A stretch of DNA of 9,445 nucleotides from an uncultured Fidelibacterota bacterium (lineage in GTDB: Bacteria; Marinisomatota; Marinisomatia; Marinisomatales; UBA1611): positions 1 to 9,445 of the forward strand of contig CAJWPW010000025.1 in NCBI GenBank assembly GCA_913045415.1, in the 5' to 3' direction. Every line of letters starts with the position of its first letter. Within the stretch, counting starts at the first letter, position 1. The position numbers and the translations under genes were made by a program. The notes beneath the pieces were generated by a model. The model did no database searches and was not told the origin of the DNA. It saw nothing but the letters and a program-made list of their open reading frames with translations. Shown piece after piece: positions 1-7,043 of the stretch.

Positions 1-1299
1 AACTTTTACAGTGAGCCCAACAAAATAACTCTGGATCCAAAAAAGCGTAAAACGGTAAATATTACCCTGGATAAGGTTATACCGCCCATTGAGCCGCCAA
101 AAGATACTGACTATATAAAACACATTAAGATTCAGAGCAAACTGCTGACCGAGTTCTGGGGCCGTCCCATGTACTTAGGCGCACACGTGCTTTTACCCCA
201 TGGCTACGATGAGCATCCTGATGCCAATTACCCACTGATGATCTTTCATGGTCATTACCCAGCTGATTTTGGCGGATTTCGTCCAGAACCACCGGATCCA
301 GAGCTGGAGCCGGATTACAGCGAACGTTTCCGGCTTAAAGGATATAACCGAATTGTCCAGGAGCACGATCACCAGTTTTACAAGGACTGGACATCAGACG
401 ATTTCCCCCGGGTCATCGTTATTGAGATCCAGCATGCGACCCCCTACTATGATGATTCATATGCGGTCAACTCGGCAAACCTTGGTCCCTATGGAGACGC
501 CATTACCTATGAGCTCATTCCCTATATTGAACAGCAGTTTCGTGGGTTAGGTGCAGGCTGGTCCAGGTTTCTCTATGGCGGATCTACCGGCGGCTGGGAA
601 GCGCTGGCGGCCCAGGTATTTTATCCCGATGAGTATAACGGTTGCTATGCGGCCTGCCCCGATCCTATAGATTTTCGTGCCTACTGCCTGGTCGATATAT
701 ACAAAGATGAGAATGCCTACTATTCCGGCCCCAGCTACCGACCAGTTGAACGGCCGGGCCACCGCAATTATATAGGTGCAGTCAATGCCACCCTCAGGCA
801 GAACAATTACCGGGAACTAGCCCTGGGGACCAATAGTCGTTCAGGGGACCAATGGGATATCTGGCAGGCGGTCTACAGCCCCATGGGAGAAGACGGCTAC
901 CCGAAACCGATTTGGGATAAGAAGACCGGTGAGATTGACCATGAAGTGGCAGAATACTGGCGGGAGAACTACGACCTGCGCTATATCCTGGAAAGAGATT
1001 GGGCTGAAATTGGATCAAAGCTGGAAGGGAAAATCAGTGTGTACTGTGGCGACATGGATAACTATTACCTGAATAATGCGGTCTATCTTATGGAAGAATT
1101 TTTAGAGTCCACTACCGATCCGTACTATAACGGTGAAGTGGATTATGGAGACCGGGCAGAACACTGCTGGAACGGGGATCATACCCGTCCCAATGCAACG
1201 TCACGGCTGCGCTATAACCAGATGTTTATTGAACGGGCGGTTGAGCGTATGAGTCAATCTGCTCCTGAAGGGGCTGATCTTAAGAGTTGGAAATATTAA
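1..1299 (+). CDS. Putative alpha/beta-hydrolase esterase (Esterase D/Fes-like family), 5'-truncated
   Basis: The reading frame is open from base 1 to the TAA at 1297-1299, so the true start lies outside the window. An ATG at 169 is internal: the 56 codons before it are open and read as the end of an upstream domain or linker. Of the 432 visible residues, about 48-432 look like the alpha/beta-hydrolase fold of the putative esterase family (PF00756-like). The nucleophile elbow GGSTGG puts the serine at visible residue 195. Asp351 in GDMDNYY and His394 in NGDHTRP are the likely other members of the triad. The family hydrolyses carboxylic esters, often acyl groups on carbohydrates or siderophores, but the substrate cannot be read here. 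The protein is rich in Tyr and Trp, as sugar-acting secreted enzymes often are. Any signal peptide would lie upstream. It converges on the acetyltransferase gene. Its GC content is visibly higher than that of the pyrimidine block. I am sure of the fold and unsure of the substrate. Confidence 0.8.
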   Translation, partial: NFYSEPNKITLDPKKRKTVNITLDKVIPPIEPPKDTDYIKHIKIQSKLLTEFWGRPMYLGAHVLLPHGYDEHPDANYPLMIFHGHYPADFGGFRPEPPDPELEPDYSERFRLKGYNRIVQEHDHQFYKDWTSDDFPRVIVIEIQHATPYYDDSYAVNSANLGPYGDAITYELIPYIEQQFRGLGAGWSRFLYGGSTGGWEALAAQVFYPDEYNGCYAACPDPIDFRAYCLVDIYKDENAYYSGPSYRPVERPGHRNYIGAVNATLRQNNYRELALGTNSRSGDQWDIWQAVYSPMGEDGYPKPIWDKKTGEIDHEVAEYWRENYDLRYILERDWAEIGSKLEGKISVYCGDMDNYYLNNAVYLMEEFLESTTDPYYNGEVDYGDRAEHCWNGDHTRPNATSRLRYNQMFIERAVERMSQSAPEGADLKSWKY

Positions 1300-1309
1300 T
1301 TAATCTTTT

Positions 1310-1933
1310 TTAGACCCGTGTGATATTTGGCGGGTCTGTTTTGGGGGCATAGATCCGGTCTGGATCCAGTTCCCGGCGGTAGTATTCAAATATTTTTCCT
1401 GTTCCCTGCCAGTTTTCGACCCGGTCGATGATTCGGATATTCCCTGTAAATTTTGATGAAACACCATCTATTACGTGGCCAGTTATAAATTGTATTTTTT
1501 CCTGTTTTTTCGCCCAGTTCAGATATACGCGTTTCAGCATTTTAGCATAGCCGTTGCCCTTAAACTGTTTCTGGACAACGAAGGCATAGGTATAGAGCGT
1601 GTTTGTTTTTCCGAAATTAATATCAAGCCGGGCCCAGGGTTCAATGCTGAGTATTTCCAGAGGAACACCTATGATGTAGCCTATAATGTTCCCTTGGTGC
1701 CTTGCAATGAAGGGCAGGGAGCCTTCCTTGTTAAAATAGGTCTGGATCGTGTTGGGGGTGAGTTTTGCGGCTGTGCCGTACTCTTCTACCAGAGACTCGG
1801 AGATATTGATGAGGGGATTATAGTCATTCGCACCAACATAATCCATCAGCTCAATTTGAAAAGGACCGCTGGAAGCAATAATGGTGGTTTTTGATTCTGA
1901 TTCATGTTGAAAATTCAATTCTTCCATGGTCAT
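1310..1933 (-). CDS. GNAT-family N-acetyltransferase
   Basis: The protein has 207 residues and no signal peptide, so it should be cytoplasmic. The central part (about 75-145) has the GNAT pattern. A beta-strand segment (IIGYIIGVPLEIL, 83-95) is followed by the motif A strand YAFVV (116-120). Next comes the acetyl-CoA pyrophosphate loop QFKGNG (123-128, the Q/R-x-x-G-x-G/A signature) and the helix after it. The tail segment GTGKIFEYYRREL (177-189) fits the last part of a GNAT domain. GNAT enzymes move an acetyl group from acetyl-CoA to an amine on a small molecule, peptide or protein. The acceptor is not predictable here. The start ATG at 1931-1933 is followed by a second Met two codons later, and neither has a clear ribosome-binding site. 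The gene faces the rightward cluster across a 196-base gap and ends 10 bases from the esterase stop. Confidence 0.8.
   Translation of the reverse strand: MTMEELNFQHESESKTTIIASSGPFQIELMDYVGANDYNPLINISESLVEEYGTAAKLTPNTIQTYFNKEGSLPFIARHQGNIIGYIIGVPLEILSIEPWARLDINFGKTNTLYTYAFVVQKQFKGNGYAKMLKRVYLNWAKKQEKIQFITGHVIDGVSSKFTGNIRIIDRVENWQGTGKIFEYYRRELDPDRIYAPKTDPPNITRV
1312..1342 (+). terminator. Possible intrinsic terminator of the esterase gene, inside the 3' end of the convergent gene
   Basis: AGACCCG (1312-1318) pairs perfectly with CGGGTCT (1331-1337) around a 12-base loop, and GTTTT follows. The stem begins 13 bases after the esterase stop. The T run is short and followed by Gs, so termination of rightward transcripts would be only moderate. 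For leftward transcripts the bases after the stem read as A, not U, so it is not a standard bidirectional terminator. The stem overlaps the stop codon and last codons of the acetyltransferase gene. Confidence 0.4.
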
Positions 1934-2057
1934 AGTTTATGGATGGTATAAGTGAGATGATAGATGTAAGATGGAAATTAGAAAAATGGTAACAGTTGAA
2001 TAGGTCATCCATCCCTATCTCTAATAACAGTTGTGCTAATTTCTGAGAACCTTCCCT

Positions 2058-2091
2058 TAACTAAATAGTTACAAAATAGTTTGAAATCAAA
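2058..2091. repeat. Paired short palindromes and an 8-base direct repeat upstream of pyrF (possible operator)
   Basis: Two perfect inverted repeats share the design arm-AA-arm. TAACTA-AA-TAGTTA lies at 2058-2071 and TTTGA-AA-TCAAA at 2080-2091. Their centres are 21 bases apart, about two helical turns, so a protein could bind both from one face. The octamer AAATAGTT also occurs at 2063-2070 and 2074-2081, offset by 11 bases. The set lies 39-72 bases before the pyrF start, where an operator would be expected. The region is AT-rich and the arms are short, so chance is a real alternative. Confidence 0.3.
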
Positions 2092-2110
2092 TTGGTGGAA
2101 TTAAAAGTAT
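2081..2110 (+). promoter_or_regulatory. Weak candidate promoter for the pyrF-led gene run
   Basis: TTGAAA (2081-2086) resembles a -35 hexamer. With an 18-base spacer it is followed by AAGTAT (2105-2110), a poor -10 match (three of six). This would start transcription roughly 15 bases before the pyrF ATG. The -35 lies inside the second palindrome. I found no clean Bacteroidota-type TAnnTTTG element. The rest of the 1934-2129 gap shows only AT-rich sequence and a GATG-rich stretch (about 1940-1973) next to the acetyltransferase start. Confidence 0.2.
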
Positions 2111-2129
2111 CTCGGTAAATTTCGGGTCT

Positions 2130-2921
2130 ATGACTGCATTTAATTCTCGCCTTAAATCCCTTTGTGATGACCGTGAATCCTGGCTTTGCGTGGGATTAGA
2201 TATGAATCCGGAAGCGTTTGGATCCAATGATTTAGCCAATTTAAAAGACCATACTTTTAATGTAATTGATGCTACCCGTGATCTGGCTGTTGCCTACAAA
2301 CCGAATTTTGCATTTTTTGAACGTTGGGGCGCTGCAGGTTTTGCCTGGCTGGAAGAAACAGCAATGTATATTGGCGATGATCATATCAAGATCGCTGATG
2401 CAAAACGGGGAGATATTGGGAACACTGCCATTCAATATGCTGATAGTATTTTTGGTCATTTTGGATTCGATTGCGTTACGTTAAGTCCTTATATGGGCAG
2501 GGATAGTATCGACCCATTCCTCCATGATCCTGAAAAAGGAGTATTTATTTTATGTCGAACTTCCAACCCATCCGCAGCAGATTTTCAAAATATTTTATCT
2601 GATGATAGCAAGCTTTACGAAAAGGTTGCTATGTGGGCTAATGGATTAAATGATAAGAATAATGTTGGGCTTGTTGTTGGAGCTACAGCACCGGAAGAAT
2701 TGACGCGTATTCGGGAAATTTCGCCTGATCTATCCATGTTGATTCCCGGTGTGGGTGCGCAAGGTGGAGACTTGGAACATTCAGTCAAGGTTGGAAACCA
2801 GTCAGGTGTAGGACTCATAAATATTTCTCGCGGAATTAGTTTCGCTGGTGATATGAGTGATCAGGCAATCCGGTCCGCTACTGTAGAGTATGTGAACAAA
2901 ATGCGAAATTGTATTAAATGA
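2130..2921 (+). CDS. pyrF: Orotidine 5'-phosphate decarboxylase, type 2
   Basis: PyrF decarboxylates OMP to UMP, the last step of de novo pyrimidine synthesis, in the cytoplasm. The 263-residue protein has the TIM-barrel signatures of the type 2 (mycobacterial-like) branch. These are LCVGLDMNPE (19-28), the lysine in YKPNFAFFE (Lys57) and the catalytic DAKRGDIGNT (90-99), which gives the Asp-x-Lys-x-x-Asp charge network with Asp90, Lys92 and Asp95. Further matches are TLSPYMG (117-123), CRTSNPSA (142-149), VVGATAPEEL (182-191), the phosphate-loop segment PGVGAQGGD (206-214) and NISRGI with Arg234. The length fits that branch, which runs somewhat longer than the roughly 230-245 residues of type 1. 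The ATG at 2130 is the first in frame that keeps the whole domain, and no clear ribosome-binding site precedes it. It heads a tightly packed rightward cluster and overlaps pyrE by ATGA (2918-2921). Confidence 0.96.
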   Translation: MTAFNSRLKSLCDDRESWLCVGLDMNPEAFGSNDLANLKDHTFNVIDATRDLAVAYKPNFAFFERWGAAGFAWLEETAMYIGDDHIKIADAKRGDIGNTAIQYADSIFGHFGFDCVTLSPYMGRDSIDPFLHDPEKGVFILCRTSNPSAADFQNILSDDSKLYEKVAMWANGLNDKNNVGLVVGATAPEELTRIREISPDLSMLIPGVGAQGGDLEHSVKVGNQSGVGLINISRGISFAGDMSDQAIRSATVEYVNKMRNCIK

Positions 2922-3496
2922 TAAACAAAAACCAAATATTAGAGATTTTTAAATCAACGGATGCGTTATTAGAAGGGCATTTTATTCTGACATCTGGTCG
3001 GCACAGTCCAAACTATTTTCAATGTGCAAAAGTTTTACAGCATCCGGAATATCTCACAGCATTTTCGGTCATAATTGCTGACGAATTTGAGTCCATTCAA
3101 CCGGATGTAGTTATTTCTCCAGCCATTGGCGGTGTTGTGTTGGGTACAGAAGTGGGAACCCAACTGGGCTGCCGAACTATTTTTGCAGAAAGGAAGGAAG
3201 GGAAAATGGTCATTCGTCGTGGATTCGAAATCAAAGCGGACGAAAAAGTACTTGTTGTGGAAGATGTGATCACCACAGGCGGATCCGTAAAAGAAGTCAT
3301 GGATCTTGTTTCCGAAACAGGCGGAAACATTGTTGGTATTGGTGTGTTAGTTGATAGAAGTAACGGTAAGGCTAATCTACATCAGAATCAATATTCAATC
3401 GTTAAAATGGATGCTGTCAGTTATGGGGAAAATGAGATTCCCGAAGATCTGGCCGCCATCCCAATACAAAAACCAGGGAGTAGATTTTTATCATGA
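2918..3496 (+). CDS. pyrE: Orotate phosphoribosyltransferase
   Basis: PyrE joins orotate to PRPP to make OMP, the substrate of the PyrF encoded just before it. The 192-residue protein has the type I phosphoribosyltransferase fold. LTSGRHSPNYF (24-34) is the N-terminal orotate-side segment. SPAIGGVVLGTEV (67-79) is the core loop, and AERKEGKMVIRRGF (90-103) is the flexible catalytic loop. VLVVEDVITTGGS (111-123) is the PRPP-binding signature with the Glu-Asp pair at 115-116. All expected elements are present and the length is normal. Its ATG overlaps the pyrF stop as ATGA with no separate ribosome-binding site, so translation is probably coupled to pyrF. The gene order is the reverse of the reaction order. 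It overlaps the next gene by another ATGA at 3493-3496. Confidence 0.96.
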   Translation: MINKNQILEIFKSTDALLEGHFILTSGRHSPNYFQCAKVLQHPEYLTAFSVIIADEFESIQPDVVISPAIGGVVLGTEVGTQLGCRTIFAERKEGKMVIRRGFEIKADEKVLVVEDVITTGGSVKEVMDLVSETGGNIVGIGVLVDRSNGKANLHQNQYSIVKMDAVSYGENEIPEDLAAIPIQKPGSRFLS

Positions 3497-4128
3497 AAAA
3501 TATTTTAATCAGTATAATAATAGGAGCCTTAACAGTGAGTTGCGAAAAACAACCTAAAGCAGAAGTGAAAACAATTGGTTTAGGACAACCAATTGAACAA
3601 ATAGAAGTGGCTGTCATTACAACGCAATATGGAGATATGGTTGTAAATTTTTTCGACCAAGCTGCGCCAATGCATGTGGAGAGTTTTAAAGCCCATGCAA
3701 AAAGTGGATACTATAATGGAACGATTTTTCATCGTGTAATTCCTGGATTTGTGATTCAAGGAGGCGATCCCAATACTAAAGGAGATGATAAATCCAAATA
3801 TGGAATGGGTGGATATGCGGGAAAGTATTTTAATGTGGGTGTTGAAAATGATATGACTACATGGAACATACCTGCAGAATTCAATGATATAAAACACCGT
3901 CTTGGTATTCTTTCAATGGCCCGTTCTCAATCACCTAATAGTGGTGGGAGCCAGTTTTTTATTTGCGCAGGTGATGTCCCTAATCTTGATGGAAAATACA
4001 CCGTGTTTGGGCAAGTGATTGAAGGGCAAGAAATAATTGATCAAATTGTGAATCTTCCCCGGGATGGTCGTGATAATCCAAACCAGCGGATAGAAATGCA
4101 AGTTAGGTTAGAAAAACGGGATAAATGA
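3493..4128 (+). CDS. Cyclophilin-type peptidyl-prolyl isomerase, probable lipoprotein
   Basis: The enzyme would speed cis-trans isomerisation at proline bonds during protein folding in the envelope. Residues 1-16 form a short hydrophobic signal ending LTVSC, with Cys17 as the likely lipidated residue. Thr at -3 is an imperfect lipobox position, so anchoring is probable rather than certain. The cyclophilin domain spans about 38-207. It includes FHRVIPGFVIQGGD (79-92, catalytic Arg81, Gln89), GILSMAR (138-144), GGSQFFICAG (151-160) and LDGKYTVFGQV (165-175). Against human cyclophilin A, Asn164 replaces the cyclosporin-contacting Trp121 and Tyr169 replaces His126. The segment between QGGD and GILSMA is 45 residues here against 29 in cyclophilin A. 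The start overlaps the pyrE stop as ATGA. A possible AGGGAG ribosome-binding site (3475-3480) lies 12 bases upstream, rather far. The gene overlaps the patatin gene by ATGA. Confidence 0.92.
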   Translation: MKNILISIIIGALTVSCEKQPKAEVKTIGLGQPIEQIEVAVITTQYGDMVVNFFDQAAPMHVESFKAHAKSGYYNGTIFHRVIPGFVIQGGDPNTKGDDKSKYGMGGYAGKYFNVGVENDMTTWNIPAEFNDIKHRLGILSMARSQSPNSGGSQFFICAGDVPNLDGKYTVFGQVIEGQEIIDQIVNLPRDGRDNPNQRIEMQVRLEKRDK

Positions 4129-5027
4129 CTGAACCCTTTCTGGGATTAGCCCTCGGCGGCGGTGGTGCACGAGGTGCAGCTCATATAGGCGTGTTGCAGG
4201 AATTAGATAAGGCTGAAATTAAAATAGATTTAATTGCTGGAACCAGCGCTGGGTCTATTATCGGTGCAATGTATGCTGCTTCTAATGATCCTTTTTGGGT
4301 CGAAAGCCGGTTCAGAAAATTCATGAAGAGTGATTCATTTGAAGGTCTCAAATCCGGAAGAATGCTAGATGACCGAAACCCGGATTCTGTTCTGGACCAG
4401 ATTGCCAAAAAAGTTAAGGATCATTATGTAGTCATGATGGGCTTGAATAGGGAATCTATTGTGAAGAAAGAGCCTCTTCGAAGGGCCATTTCTTTTTTAG
4501 TACCTGTCAAAAAATTTGATGAATTAAAAACTCCAATGAAGGTTTTGGCAACGGACCTTCAATCTTGTGAAGATTTAATTATAGAATCTGGTAATCTAAT
4601 CGATGCGCTTGTCAAAAGTTCATCCATTCCAGGGTTTGTTCAACCATCAGGGAATGAATCAGAATTAATCGTAGATGGTGGCGTGAGTATGCCCATTCCT
4701 GTTCCCGTATTACAGATGGATTGTAAATTCATTCTTGCCGTGGATATTTCAAGATATCAACTGGGACAGATCAAGGAACCAAATATGATCGAAATCATGA
4801 AAAGAGCTGATATGGTTACATCACTTCGGTTAAAGTCAGAATTAGCTAAAAAGGCAGATTTTGTAATTAAACCGGATACCTTGGGACTTCATTGGTCAGA
4901 TTTTCATCAATTTGACACTCTGGTCGAAAATGGAAGAAAAGCAGCAAAGCAATGTATCGATCAATTAAAAATAGAAATTAATCGTAAAAAATCTCCATTC
5001 TTCAAACTGAAACAATGGTTGAGTTAA
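4125..5027 (+). CDS. Patatin-like phospholipase (RssA/NTE-type)
   Basis: Patatin-like proteins hydrolyse acyl esters of phospholipids or other lipids with a Ser-Asp dyad. The 300-residue protein shows all family blocks. GGGGARG (11-17) forms the oxyanion hole. GTSAG (39-43) carries nucleophile Ser41. SSSIPGFVQP (165-174) is the conserved block before the acid, and DGG (184-186) supplies Asp184. The domain begins almost at the N-terminus with no signal peptide or clear membrane segment, so the enzyme is probably cytoplasmic or at the inner face of the membrane. The Lys-rich tail (about 271-297) could favour membrane contact, which is inference. The length fits the short bacterial RssA/YchK group rather than exported effector or outer-membrane patatins. 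The start overlaps the cyclophilin stop as ATGA and ends the run of overlapping genes. A 49-base gap without a good hairpin follows before dsbD. The physiological substrate is unknown. Confidence 0.92.
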   Translation: MTEPFLGLALGGGGARGAAHIGVLQELDKAEIKIDLIAGTSAGSIIGAMYAASNDPFWVESRFRKFMKSDSFEGLKSGRMLDDRNPDSVLDQIAKKVKDHYVVMMGLNRESIVKKEPLRRAISFLVPVKKFDELKTPMKVLATDLQSCEDLIIESGNLIDALVKSSSIPGFVQPSGNESELIVDGGVSMPIPVPVLQMDCKFILAVDISRYQLGQIKEPNMIEIMKRADMVTSLRLKSELAKKADFVIKPDTLGLHWSDFHQFDTLVENGRKAAKQCIDQLKIEINRKKSPFFKLKQWLS

Positions 5028-5076
5028 CGCTTTAAACCCTTTACTTTTCGCGCCGCTAAATAGCACAAACTTCATA

Positions 5077-7011
5077 ATGAAAAAAACATTGTCACTATTT
5101 TTAATGATTGGTTGCCTTTTTGCCCAAACCAATCCCGTTACAATGTCGGTAGAATCAATACCCAAGGTTCGCGCCGGTGAAGTAGCAGAAATAGTCATTT
5201 CGTTGAATATGGATGATGAGTGGCATATCTATTCAATTTTCAAGACGTCTGCTGGTGCAGGCCCTTTGCCTACAGAAGTGAGCGTTGGTGGTAATGCAGT
5301 CGGTATGGTTGCCCCTGTAATCGAACCTGAGCCCATATATGCATTTGATCCTGGTTTTGAAACAGATACATATTATCACAAGGGAAATACGCAATTCACT
5401 GTCCCCGTAAAACTCAAACGCAATCTTCAACCAGGAACTTATAAAATTGCTGTTGATGTATTCTACATGGTTTGCAATGCCAGACTTTGCTACCCACCTG
5501 TCACGAAAACAGACACTGTTGTAGTTGAAATTGAACCAGGTTCACCTCGGGCGGATAAATTATCCTTCGCAGTTGCAACTTCATCTCCAAATGATCGTGG
5601 TCCATTAGGTAAAGCTAATTCACTGTTAGGGATTTTTTTACTAGCGGTAGGTGGTGCAATTTTAAGTTGGGTCATGCCTTGTGTATACCCAATGATTCCA
5701 ATTATTATTTCATTTTTTGGCAAAATGTCTGAAGAAAAACATATTGGAAAGAATACGATTGCTTCATTTTATGGCTTGGGAATTGCGGGTACTTTTGTTC
5801 TTATCGGCACCCTCGTTGGATTTTTATCTTGGGGAGTCAGTGATGTAGCTGCCCAATCGAGATATGCTAATATAGGAAATTTTATTGCAACCAATTCCTG
5901 GATCAACCTTGGGCTAGGCATTCTTTTCATATTTTTTGCCTTATGGATGTTTGGGATAATCAATGTGAATGTTGCTGGAACATTGTTAAATAAAACAGAT
6001 CAGGCCGGCCAATCGGCAAAAAGTGCATATCTAGGATCATTTTTATTAGGCATCACTTTTGCCATCACCAGTTTTAGTTGTACTGTGCCGGTTGTTGGGT
6101 CACTTCTTGTGGTTGCAGCTGCAGGAACCGCCAATGGCTTACTGACCAGTATATTTGGTATGGCGATTTATGGGGTCGTTTTTGCTGCACCATTTGTAGC
6201 ACTCTCATTGTTTCCAAAAGCATTGGATAGGTTGCCACAATCCGGTTCCTGGATGGAAACATTAAAAATAGTTTTCGGTTTTATTGAGATTGCAGCAGCA
6301 GTAAAATTTTTATGGGTACCGGATCTTGAATGGGAACTGGGAATTTTACCACGCAATGTTGTTCTTGCTATATTCATTCTAATTGGATTATTACAGATCG
6401 GATATTTATTTGGATTTTTTAGAATTGGTTCAGCCGAAAAAGTAAAGCCTTTTCAAATTGGTAAAGGGCGTGTGATTGGAATTCTATTAACTGGAATGGT
6501 ATTGTTCCCAATTGGGATGTCTCTGGCGTCACCACCGACTTATCATTATGCAAAAATGCCAAGGGTAATGGAAGAATTTATTGAAGCAATGGTTCCACCA
6601 CCTCCTACTGAAGATGCCATAGCCATACGAGAAGGCTGGTTTGTGGATCAATATGATGATGCACTAGCCAAAGCAAAACTGGAAGGAAAACCATTATTCA
6701 TTGATTTTACCGGTGTATATTGCGCCAATTGTCGTGTCATGGAGCGGCGTATTTTTCCAATGGCATCCGTCAAGGAAGAATTTGATAAAATGATTCTTGT
6801 AAGACTTTATGTGGATAAAAAAGATTCACTGAGCGAGGCTTACGCTCGACTTCAATTTGAACGCTATCAACAAGCAACTCAGCCCTATTATGTTGTGTTG
6901 GATCCTGAAGATGAATATACATTGGTTGACACGGGTGGATATATTCCTAACGGGTTTACGGATTTTTTAATTAAAGGATTATCCGCCTTTGATGAACGAA
7001 AAAGTAATTAA
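5077..7011 (+). CDS. dsbD: Thiol:disulfide interchange protein DsbD (full three-domain form)
   Basis: DsbD passes electrons from cytoplasmic thioredoxin across the inner membrane to oxidised envelope thiol proteins. Residues 1-16 form a signal peptide (probable cut after LFA). The N-terminal alpha domain (about 20-155) carries the redox pair Cys133 and Cys138 in VCNARLCYPP. The membrane domain (about 180-480, some eight hydrophobic spans) has Cys202 in MPCVYPM and Cys335 in SFSCTVPVVG, the pair that moves electrons through the bilayer. The C-terminal thioredoxin-like gamma domain (about 515-640) carries CANC with Cys549 and Cys552, and a cis-Pro candidate at Pro603. All six catalytic cysteines are present. 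At 644 residues it is longer than the enteric protein of about 565. The ATG at 5077 gives a full signal peptide, with no clear ribosome-binding site. The tlpA-like gene follows after 32 bases, which supports a donor-acceptor pair. Confidence 0.95.
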   Translation: MKKTLSLFLMIGCLFAQTNPVTMSVESIPKVRAGEVAEIVISLNMDDEWHIYSIFKTSAGAGPLPTEVSVGGNAVGMVAPVIEPEPIYAFDPGFETDTYYHKGNTQFTVPVKLKRNLQPGTYKIAVDVFYMVCNARLCYPPVTKTDTVVVEIEPGSPRADKLSFAVATSSPNDRGPLGKANSLLGIFLLAVGGAILSWVMPCVYPMIPIIISFFGKMSEEKHIGKNTIASFYGLGIAGTFVLIGTLVGFLSWGVSDVAAQSRYANIGNFIATNSWINLGLGILFIFFALWMFGIINVNVAGTLLNKTDQAGQSAKSAYLGSFLLGITFAITSFSCTVPVVGSLLVVAAAGTANGLLTSIFGMAIYGVVFAAPFVALSLFPKALDRLPQSGSWMETLKIVFGFIEIAAAVKFLWVPDLEWELGILPRNVVLAIFILIGLLQIGYLFGFFRIGSAEKVKPFQIGKGRVIGILLTGMVLFPIGMSLASPPTYHYAKMPRVMEEFIEAMVPPPPTEDAIAIREGWFVDQYDDALAKAKLEGKPLFIDFTGVYCANCRVMERRIFPMASVKEEFDKMILVRLYVDKKDSLSEAYARLQFERYQQATQPYYVVLDPEDEYTLVDTGGYIPNGFTDFLIKGLSAFDERKSN

Positions 7012-7043
7012 AACTTTTCATAACTAAACCAAAAGAAAATATT

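Noticed and set aside
1475..1894. A 139-codon rightward open frame
   Set aside because: It is antisense to the GNAT gene, whose acetyl-CoA-binding motif and full-length domain are convincing.
3580..3897. A 105-codon leftward open frame
   Set aside because: It is the shadow of the cyclophilin gene, with no domain and no plausible start context.
5028..5076. The 49-base gap before dsbD, checked for a promoter or terminator
   Set aside because: No pair of promoter hexamers at proper spacing and no stable stem with a T tract could be found.
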